Positions 16,345 through 22,502 of a stretch of 63,269 nt of DNA are shown piece by piece. Where the stretch lies: contig JAAZNM010000003.1 of assembly GCA_012798265.1 (NCBI GenBank), positions 1 through 63,269 on the forward strand. The letters are read 5' to 3'. Source of the stretch: Candidatus Roizmanbacteria bacterium (GTDB lineage Bacteria > Patescibacteriota > Microgenomatia > UBA1406 > GWC2-37-13). The position numbers and the translations under genes are program-made. Position 1 is the stretch's first letter. The number at the start of each line of letters is the position of its first letter. The notes beneath the pieces were generated by a model. The model saw only the letters and a program-made list of their open reading frames with translations. It was not told where the DNA came from and searched no databases.

Positions 16345-17436
16345 TCAGATAAGTTGATAATATCCTTCGCTGTTTTTTTCCAACAGCCCTTTCAGTTCAA
16401 GGGAGGAAACAGTCTTTAAAACATTTTCTATCGGTAGATTTAAAAACAGGCTGATCTCATTTGCCCTTGATACCCCTTTTCCCAAGACCTCCACAAGCTT
16501 GGCTTCTTCCTTGGAAAGTGATCTTTTGACATTATTTTGTACTTTGCCGACTGCGGCGGCAATGTTATATTCGATCAAAATGTCGTCGACGGACGTAACC
16601 ATCTTTGCCCCTTCCTTGATAAGGAAGTTCGGGGCAAAAGACATTTCGCAATCAAGCGGCGCCGGCGGCGCAAAAACAGACCGGCCCTGTTCGGCGGCGT
16701 AACGGGCCGTGATCAAAGCCCCCGACCTCTCCCCTCCTTCAACCACAAACACTCCTTTTGCCAATCCCGAGATCAGCCTGTTTCTGGCGATAAATAACCC
16801 GGGTTTCACCGTCATTCCCGGAGGAAATTCGGATATGACCAAACCGCCTTTATATACTATCTGTTCGTACAGACTACGATTTGATAAAGGATAGATTATA
16901 TCGACCCCGCTCCCTAAAAAAGCGACTGTCCGGCCATCTTCAGCCAAAGCCGATCGGTGGGCGACCGTGTCTATCCCCAGAGCCATACCTGACACGATTA
17001 TTACTCCTCTCTCGGCCAAGGCGGAGGCAAACTTTTTAGCTATTTTTATGCCGTAACTTGTCGGTTTTCGCGTTCCGACAACCGCTATACACAGCTGGTT
17101 ATCAAAACTATAACTCCGCCAGTCTCCTTTTATATAAAGGCAGATTGGAGGATCGTTCATGTTTTTGAGCGAACTCGGATAATCGTTATCCGCCTGGCAA
17201 ACAACCCGGATTTTTTTGTCGGTTAATTCGCTTAGTTTTTTGTTCAAGTCGAAACGGCTTCGGAAAGAGACAAATTCTTCTGCTAATTTTTCGCCCAAAA
17301 TTTTTTTCAGTTGGGCAACAGTGGCCAAATAGGCGTTTTTGGCCGTTTTGAACTCTGACAGCAAAAGTTTAATCCTGACCGGGCCAATTCCCAAAAAATG
17401 GGAAAACCCAAGATAGTAGATTGAGTCGTCTGACAC
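16345..17436 (-). CDS. dprA: DNA processing protein DprA
   Basis: Binds incoming single-stranded DNA and loads RecA during natural transformation. 363 residues: helix-hairpin region at the N terminus, Rossmann core with VAVVGTRKPTSYG, IIVSGMALGIDTVAHRSAL and FIARNRLISGLAKGVFVVE, and a C-terminal winged helix (from LSKEEAKLVEVLGKG). The start is GTG 17436 with TACAAT (17443-17448, minus) 6 nt before it. It neighbours T4SS pilin-like genes and comM, which fits a DNA-uptake region. Confidence 0.94.
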   Translation of the reverse strand: MSDDSIYYLGFSHFLGIGPVRIKLLLSEFKTAKNAYLATVAQLKKILGEKLAEEFVSFRSRFDLNKKLSELTDKKIRVVCQADNDYPSSLKNMNDPPICLYIKGDWRSYSFDNQLCIAVVGTRKPTSYGIKIAKKFASALAERGVIIVSGMALGIDTVAHRSALAEDGRTVAFLGSGVDIIYPLSNRSLYEQIVYKGGLVISEFPPGMTVKPGLFIARNRLISGLAKGVFVVEGGERSGALITARYAAEQGRSVFAPPAPLDCEMSFAPNFLIKEGAKMVTSVDDILIEYNIAAAVGKVQNNVKRSLSKEEAKLVEVLGKGVSRANEISLFLNLPIENVLKTVSSLELKGLLEKNSEGYYQLI

Positions 17437-17516
17437 AATAAAATTGTAGCACTAAACCGACTCAAGTGTTTACCTCTTGACAAACCCGAATAACTTTGTT
17501 TAAATGATAAAATCAT

Positions 17517-17840
17517 ATGCAAGGATCAAATAAAATAGATTTAGGATGGCAAATACCTACTCTTGCTACTCTTCTCGGATATATCATCAAACTTTTTTTC
17601 ATTATCTCGGGACTTGCGGCTCTGTTGTTTTTAGTCTTAGGGGCTCTTTCCTGGATTACCTCCGGAGGGAGTAAGGAATCTGTCCAAAAAGCCCAGGAAA
17701 AAATCCAAGCGGCGGTAATCGGTCTTATCATCCTTGTCGCCGTCATTGCCATAATTGCCACTATAGAACAGGTTATCTTCAACGGAAAAGTCTGTCTGGG
17801 ATTAACCTGCGACCTGCAATTTGATCGGATCCTTAAATAA
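17517..17840 (+). CDS. Type IV secretion pilin-like protein 1
   Basis: 107 residues, two hydrophobic segments (FIISGLAALLFLVLGALSW and AAVIGLIILVAVIAIIATIE) joined by ITSGGSKESVQKAQEKIQ. This two-helix pattern with '(S)GG(D/S)K' hairpin is the VirB2/TrbC-type pilin seen in many Patescibacteria. No classical signal peptide; ends with two Cys (KVCLGLTC). Five nt from the next, paralogous gene, so they form an operon. Confidence 0.8.
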   Translation: MQGSNKIDLGWQIPTLATLLGYIIKLFFIISGLAALLFLVLGALSWITSGGSKESVQKAQEKIQAAVIGLIILVAVIAIIATIEQVIFNGKVCLGLTCDLQFDRILK

Positions 17841-17845
17841 AAAAC

Positions 17846-18193
17846 ATGCTTTTCAATACTCAAGTTATGGCGGCCGGCATTCAAGAATGGGGCGATTGCG
17901 TAGTTGATGGGGTCCCTACTTTAAAATGCCTTGAGGTTGTCTCCGGAAATATCGTTTTTATCGCCTCAAGTTTTATTATCTTTGCTCTTTTTATTATGTT
18001 TGTTGTCGGTGCTTTCAACTATCTAACCGCTTTCGGCAATCCGGAAAAAGTCAAAAAAGCCCAAGGGACCTTGAAATGGGCAGTTGTCGGCTTTGTAATC
18101 TTCATGTTCTCGTACTTAATTTTGACCATTATCGGTATATTGTTTTTAGGAGGACCAGATAAACTCTTTCATTTCAGTATTGACGGAACTTAA
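17846..18193 (+). CDS. Type IV secretion pilin-like protein 2
   Basis: 115 residues, paralogue of the preceding gene: hydrophobic hairpin IFALFIMFVVGAFNYLTAFG, NPEKVKKAQGTLKWAVVG, second helix VIFMFSYLILTIIG. The N-terminal part has two Cys (GDCVVDGVPTLKC), as the C-terminal part of the first pilin has. Probably a subunit of the same envelope-spanning fibre. Export mode unknown. Confidence 0.8.
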   Translation: MLFNTQVMAAGIQEWGDCVVDGVPTLKCLEVVSGNIVFIASSFIIFALFIMFVVGAFNYLTAFGNPEKVKKAQGTLKWAVVGFVIFMFSYLILTIIGILFLGGPDKLFHFSIDGT

Positions 18194-18199
18194 TGATCT

Positions 18200-18349
18200 T
18201 CACTTTGTCGGTGATACAAAGATGACCTTGACCCCCTCCTCTATGGGAACCGGCGTCTTCAGGTTGTTTTTTTCTCTGACGAAGTTATAGACTACGAAGA
18301 TAAGGAGAGCTGTCCCCAAAGCCAAAAAAAACAGGCCGAGATTTTTCAT
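18200..18349 (-). CDS. Small single-TM protein, 49 residues
   Basis: This short gene begins with an ATG that overlaps the stop of the GT2 gene (ATGA at 18346-18349), typical of translational coupling here. The product has a hydrophobic helix (LGLFFLALGTALLIFVVYNF), then a short polar tail (EGVKVIFVSPTK). It ends 7 nt past the end of the convergent pilin operon. Function unknown; it may assist the membrane glycosyltransferase encoded upstream. Confidence 0.65.
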   Translation of the reverse strand: MKNLGLFFLALGTALLIFVVYNFVREKNNLKTPVPIEEGVKVIFVSPTK

Positions 18350-19275
18350 AGGTTTATTTTTTCCTTGATCAAAAATGGCGGTCTTTTTTGAACCTCTTTA
18401 TATATTTTACCCAAATACTCGCCGATAATGCCGATTGTCAAAAGTTGAATACCTCCGATAAACATAATACCGACAAAAAGAGCTGACCAGCCGGTCACCC
18501 AATAACGGGGTAAAAATACCTTGCCGATAACCGCGTATATGATCCCCAAAAAACCTATAAAAGAAGACAAAAAACCCAGATAGCTGGCGATCCTTAAAGG
18601 TTTTACGGAAAAAGACATGATTCCTTCAAGCGCTAAGTTAAGCATTTTTGACAAGGGATAATGAGTTTCGCCGGTCAGTCTTTTTTCCCTACTAAAAGAT
18701 ACATACTCTGCCGGAAAACCGCTCCAAGCAACCAAACCACGCAAAAATCGTGACTGTTCGTTCAGGCTATTGATAAAATCGACCACTTCCCGGTCAAGTA
18801 ACCGGAAATCGCCGACGTCTTCGGGTATGGGCGTATCCGATAAAAAATTTATCAGTTTGTAAAAACAACGGGCCGTATGCTTTTTAAAAAAACTGTCGAC
18901 ATCCCTTTTCTCTCTTTTGGCATAGACGATCTTTACTCCCTTTTGCCATTTATCCACCATTTGGTTTATTATTTCCGGAGGATCCTGAAGATCGGCATCA
19001 AGTGATATCACACAATCGCCCTTGGACAGACGGTAACCGGCGCTCAAAGCCTGCTGATGGCCAAAATTGCGGACAAAAGAGACCATTTTTATGTTTTTGT
19101 TCGTTTTGGACCTTTCTTTGACAAAAAAAGCGGTCTTGTCCCTGGAACCGTCATTTATAAAAATGATCTCGTAACGGTAATTTTTAAGAACCGGCAAGAG
19201 ACGTTTCAACAACGGATCGACATTGCTCTCTTCGTTAAAGACGGGAATGATAATGGAAAGAAGAAAGTTAGGCAT
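18346..19275 (-). CDS. Polyprenyl-phosphate glycosyltransferase, GT2 (DPM/GtrB type)
   Basis: 309 residues. GT-A domain: SIIIPVFNEESNVDPLL, IIFINDGSRDKT, the metal motif ISLDADLQDPPE, and GDFRLLDREVV; two C-terminal membrane helices (YLGFLSSFIGFLGIIYAV; WSALFVGIMFIGGIQLLTI). Family members move a sugar from a nucleotide donor to undecaprenyl phosphate. The ATG (19273-19275) lies 1 nt behind the CCA end of a tRNA gene, so the mRNA could be released as a leaderless message by tRNA 3' processing. Confidence 0.9.
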   Translation of the reverse strand: MPNFLLSIIIPVFNEESNVDPLLKRLLPVLKNYRYEIIFINDGSRDKTAFFVKERSKTNKNIKMVSFVRNFGHQQALSAGYRLSKGDCVISLDADLQDPPEIINQMVDKWQKGVKIVYAKREKRDVDSFFKKHTARCFYKLINFLSDTPIPEDVGDFRLLDREVVDFINSLNEQSRFLRGLVAWSGFPAEYVSFSREKRLTGETHYPLSKMLNLALEGIMSFSVKPLRIASYLGFLSSFIGFLGIIYAVIGKVFLPRYWVTGWSALFVGIMFIGGIQLLTIGIIGEYLGKIYKEVQKRPPFLIKEKINL

Positions 19276-19276
19276 T

Positions 19277-19349
19277 TGGTTACGGGGCCAGGAGTTGAAC
19301 CTGGTCTAGGAGATTATGAGCCTCCTGTGCAACCGTACACTACCCCGTA
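19277..19349 (-). tRNA. tRNA-Met (CAT anticodon)
   Basis: Cloverleaf on the minus strand: acceptor TACGGGG/CCCCGTA, D-arm GTGT...GCAC with a short loop, anticodon stem GGAGG/TCTCC with loop CTCATAA, T-arm CCAGG-TTCAACT-CCTGG, discriminator A and an encoded CCA. The T1-A72 pair and lack of the GGG/CCC anticodon stem argue against the initiator. It could instead be the lysidine-modified tRNA-Ile(CAT). The GT2 start codon follows after one nucleotide. Confidence 0.92.
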
Positions 19350-19364
19350 AAAATAAGTGTTTAT

Positions 19365-19393
19365 ATTATAGTAGAACTCAACCGTTCCTGCAA
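19365..19393 (-). promoter_or_regulatory. Promoter of tRNA-Met
   Basis: Read on the minus strand: TTGCAG (19388-19393), 17-nt spacer, TATAAT (19365-19370). The -10 ends 15 nt before the 5' end of the tRNA, a good position for a sigma70-type start. It is probably also the promoter of the GT2 gene and the small 49-residue gene behind it. Confidence 0.65.
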
Positions 19394-19399
19394 ACCCTT

Positions 19400-20176
19400 C
19401 TAAAAAACTTTCAGTTCTTTTATCAATTTTTTGACCCGATCTCCATACCAGTTGTCAGGAAGGTATTTTTTCGGGAGATAACTTTCTTTTAAATAAAGAC
19501 CAAGAAAATCGTTTTTCAGTTGTTCCCCAAAAACGCGACGATCGTCGCGTTTTTGGGGAACGGCCGAACGGTTTTTAGCCTCATCCAAAACCTCAAATAT
19601 TTTTTTATAACCGTTATTTATCTCATCTACCGGCCATAACCTGTGAATCAATGAATTCATATTTTTAACGAACAGTTTTTTCGTTTCAATTATGATTATC
19701 TCCTTATCCATACTTTCATCCATCAGATAGCTCCTTAACTCCGGAGATAGATCGGTCTGACTTATCCAGACTGATTTCTGTATAGGTAAAAAACCTGACA
19801 GTTTCAGTGTTTTTCTCAATGTGTCTCTGACCACTCTATGCTTCTCGCTTATATCAAAAATAACCAACCGCCATCGCCCATCCCATTTTTTGTTTTTTAG
19901 ATACAAAGACGGATATCTGTTTTGTATTTTTTTCAGGCCTTTTCCGGTAATAATAAATTTACAATTTTTTTCTTTTTTAATATATTTTTTATTTATGTTT
20001 TTCCAAACCATTTTCAAATAATGGCTTTTTGTAAAACGTCCCGGGACAAACCCATAAGCCCTCCGGTAATAATTTTCCATTAAACGAAAGGGGTCATTAA
20101 CCTCTTCGACAAAATCAAGAAAACCGGCCAAACCCAGAAGAAACCAATCGGTAGCTCTTATTTTGATCTTTTTCAT
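19400..20176 (-). CDS. PaaX-like transcriptional regulator
   Basis: 258 residues. N-terminal helical/winged-helix region, then the central domain RWRLVIFDISEKHRVVRDTL ... SGFLPIQKSVWIS, which is the PaaX middle domain with a Cas2-like ferredoxin fold. Such proteins in Patescibacteria are often single regulators of unknown target. The stretch VPQKRDDRRVFGEQ near residue 210 is encoded by a perfect 40-bp palindrome (19522-19561) and is probably an inserted element. Lies 6 nt downstream of comM. Confidence 0.75.
   Translation of the reverse strand: MKKIKIRATDWFLLGLAGFLDFVEEVNDPFRLMENYYRRAYGFVPGRFTKSHYLKMVWKNINKKYIKKEKNCKFIITGKGLKKIQNRYPSLYLKNKKWDGRWRLVIFDISEKHRVVRDTLRKTLKLSGFLPIQKSVWISQTDLSPELRSYLMDESMDKEIIIIETKKLFVKNMNSLIHRLWPVDEINNGYKKIFEVLDEAKNRSAVPQKRDDRRVFGEQLKNDFLGLYLKESYLPKKYLPDNWYGDRVKKLIKELKVF
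19522..19561. repeat. Perfect 40-bp palindrome inside a PaaX-like gene
   Basis: Each 20-bp arm is the exact reverse complement of the other: left arm GTTCCCCAAAAACGCGACGA. There is no spacer; the centre is GATC. It is translated in frame without a stop. A degenerate relative lies at 173-215. Such a sequence would form a 20-bp hairpin in the mRNA. Confidence 0.9.
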
Positions 20177-20182
20177 ATTCGA

Positions 20183-21703
20183 TTAATCGTCTTTAACCCG
20201 GTATTGAAGTGCTTCGGCGACATAAGTCGCGTCTATTATCTCTTTACCGCAAAGGTCGGCGATCGTCTGAGCGATCTTGATAGTTTTGAAATATGATCTG
20301 GCCGATAAAGAAAGTCTCGAGATCGCTTTTTTCAGAATTTCGATTGCCGAATCACTTAACCGACAAAGATTCTTAACATCGGAAGAGTTCATCTCTCCGT
20401 TGTAATGTATTTTTAATCCGGAAAAACGTCGCCGCTGCCGTTCTTTGGCCAACTCCACCCTATTCCTTATTTTTTCGCTTGACTCGCCTTTTTCAAAACT
20501 GATCAGCTTGTCTTCGTCAACCGGCAAAACATCTATATGGAGATCTATCCTGTCTAAAAGCGGTCCGGACAGACGCCTCTTATATCTAAATATGGCCCCC
20601 GGCAAACAATGGCAAGGTTTTTTTGGATGACCGAGATATCCACAGGGACAAGGGTTTGAAGCGGCCAAAAGTAAAAACCGGCAAGGAAAAACCACGTTAC
20701 CGATCGCTCTTGAAATCAATATTTTTCCGTCTTCCAACGGCTGTCTTAATGACTCGACCACCGATCGCGGAAACTCCGACAACTCATCCAGAAATAAGAC
20801 TCCCCGATGGGACAAAGAAATCTCTCCAGGCGTTATATTACTTCCCCCACCGATAAGACCGACTTTGGAAATCGTATGATGCGGTGACCGAAAAGGTCTG
20901 TTGGTAATAAAAGAATTGTTACTCAGCAAACCGGCCACCGAATAAATTTTTGACACCTCAAGAACTTCTTTTTTTTCGAGCGAGGGCATTATCGAAGGAA
21001 AAGCTCGGCAAAGAACGGTTTTGCCCGCTCCCGGCACTCCTTTGAGATGGACGTTGTGGAAACCGGCCGCCGCTATTTCCAAAGCCCTCTTAGCTTCTTG
21101 TTGACCGTTTATGTCGGCAAAATCAAACTCATAATCTCGGGTAGTTATGTTTTTAAACAAATCTACGGTCGGAAAGACAGATATTAATCGCTGTCCGTTC
21201 AGGTGGAAAATCAGATCGATAAGGTTAAAGACCGGATAGACGTTTAAATCTTCGACCAAAGCCGCTTCATAAGCGTTCTCTCCCGGCAAAAAAACATTCT
21301 TTATCCTTAGTTTTTTTGCCTGCAAGGCTATTGAAATAACTCCGGGGACTTTACGCACCCTTCCTTCCAAAGACAGCTCACCGATGAAAAGGCTGTCTTT
21401 CAGCGATTCCCGACTGACCATACCGCTTGACGCCAAAATCCCGACAGCCATCGGCAGGTCAAAACTCGCTCCGGATTTGGGAATATCGGCCGGAGCCAAA
21501 TTTACGGTAATACGCGAATCAGGCATTTCGTAAGACAGGTTGTTTATGGCAGTCCTCACTCTGTCTTTGGCTTCGTCGACGGCTTTATTCGGCAACCCGA
21601 CTATCGTAAAAGTCGGAAATCCCTTGCCGGCAACATCGACTTCAACATCTATCGCTACTCCTTCAAGACCGATGGTCGAGGCGGAAAATACCCGGGACAA
21701 CAT
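20183..21703 (-). CDS. comM: ComM/YifB-family Mg-chelatase-like AAA+ ATPase
   Basis: 506 residues. N-terminal ChlI-like/Lon-like domain (VEVDVAGKGFPTFTIVGLPN), AAA+ core with Walker A GVPGAGKTVLCRAF, Walker B GVLFLDELSEFPR, sensor and Cys cluster CPCGYLGHPKKPCHC, and the C-terminal Mg_chelatase_C domain. ComM is a branch-migration helicase that extends recombination intermediates in natural transformation. With dprA and pilin-like genes nearby this supports a DNA-uptake and integration function. Confidence 0.92.
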   Translation of the reverse strand: MLSRVFSASTIGLEGVAIDVEVDVAGKGFPTFTIVGLPNKAVDEAKDRVRTAINNLSYEMPDSRITVNLAPADIPKSGASFDLPMAVGILASSGMVSRESLKDSLFIGELSLEGRVRKVPGVISIALQAKKLRIKNVFLPGENAYEAALVEDLNVYPVFNLIDLIFHLNGQRLISVFPTVDLFKNITTRDYEFDFADINGQQEAKRALEIAAAGFHNVHLKGVPGAGKTVLCRAFPSIMPSLEKKEVLEVSKIYSVAGLLSNNSFITNRPFRSPHHTISKVGLIGGGSNITPGEISLSHRGVLFLDELSEFPRSVVESLRQPLEDGKILISRAIGNVVFPCRFLLLAASNPCPCGYLGHPKKPCHCLPGAIFRYKRRLSGPLLDRIDLHIDVLPVDEDKLISFEKGESSEKIRNRVELAKERQRRRFSGLKIHYNGEMNSSDVKNLCRLSDSAIEILKKAISRLSLSARSYFKTIKIAQTIADLCGKEIIDATYVAEALQYRVKDD

Positions 21704-21857
21704 ATCCTTTTTATATTAAGTAACGCCCAAACGGGTAGCGATGGACTATAGACTACAAAAATACGTGTTTGTCGCCTCAAAATACTTATTATTGTTTAAT
21801 ATATATAAATATTAAGACGCTATTGTCATCTGTTATTTTTTTTATTATCATCAAACT

Positions 21858-22502
21858 ATGACGGCGAGAAAAAGTCTGATTTCCTATTTGATTTCAGCGG
21901 TTATTTTTTTGGTTTCGGCCTGTCCTACCTTGGCGATAACTTATTCTTTATCGGCTTCGGGTACCTATACCAAGGGACAGCAGGCTGAAATAACCATCAA
22001 TATCGATACCGAAGGGGCCAAGGTCTTTCAATCATACATAGGACTGTCATGCGATACGCAAAAAAGCGAATATGTGAGCAGCGTTCCGGGAGATGCCATG
22101 ACCAGCATAAAGGACACCAATACCTTGGGGGCCGGCAAGATAGTCATTGATGGATATAACACTAACGGTTTTAAGGGGACGGGCGTTTATGCCAAATCGA
22201 CCTTGAAGGTCACCGCCGACTCGGCTTCGGCAAGCGAACTCTGTAATTTATGGGCGCCGACCTGTACTCCTGAAGGAGGAACTGCCACCCCTACTCCGAC
22301 AGGAACACTGACTCCTTCCCCCACCTCGCCACCTCAAGTGACCAAACTCCCGACCAGCGGCTCGACCGTCGGCACGGTCTTTAGCGGCGGTTTGGCGGTT
22401 ATTTTTTTCATCGGGGCCTTAAATCTGTATCTTATTTCCAAGAAAACCGTCTTTGAAACTCACAGGACAAAGAAAAATTGGCATAAAAAAAAGCTGTCAT
22501 GA
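21858..22502 (+). CDS. Secreted cohesin-like surface protein with LPxSG-like anchor
   Basis: 214 residues. Signal peptide (LISYLISAVIFLVSACPTLA), then a ~115-residue beta domain with cohesin-like pattern (QQAEITINIDTEGAKV, LSCDTQKSEYVSSVPG, KGTGVYAKSTLKVTAD), a Thr/Pro linker (TPTPTGTLTPSPTSPP), KLPTSGS, a hydrophobic helix and a basic tail. LPTSG plus helix plus basic tail looks like a sortase signal, but no sortase is in the window; the helix may simply act as an anchor. Its stop overlaps the next start (ATGA). Confidence 0.7.
   Translation: MTARKSLISYLISAVIFLVSACPTLAITYSLSASGTYTKGQQAEITINIDTEGAKVFQSYIGLSCDTQKSEYVSSVPGDAMTSIKDTNTLGAGKIVIDGYNTNGFKGTGVYAKSTLKVTADSASASELCNLWAPTCTPEGGTATPTPTGTLTPSPTSPPQVTKLPTSGSTVGTVFSGGLAVIFFIGALNLYLISKKTVFETHRTKKNWHKKKLS

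Noticed and set aside
19400-20176. Cas2 or CRISPR system
   Set aside because: The central domain has a Cas2-like pattern, but it lies within a PaaX-like protein and there is no array or other cas gene in the window.
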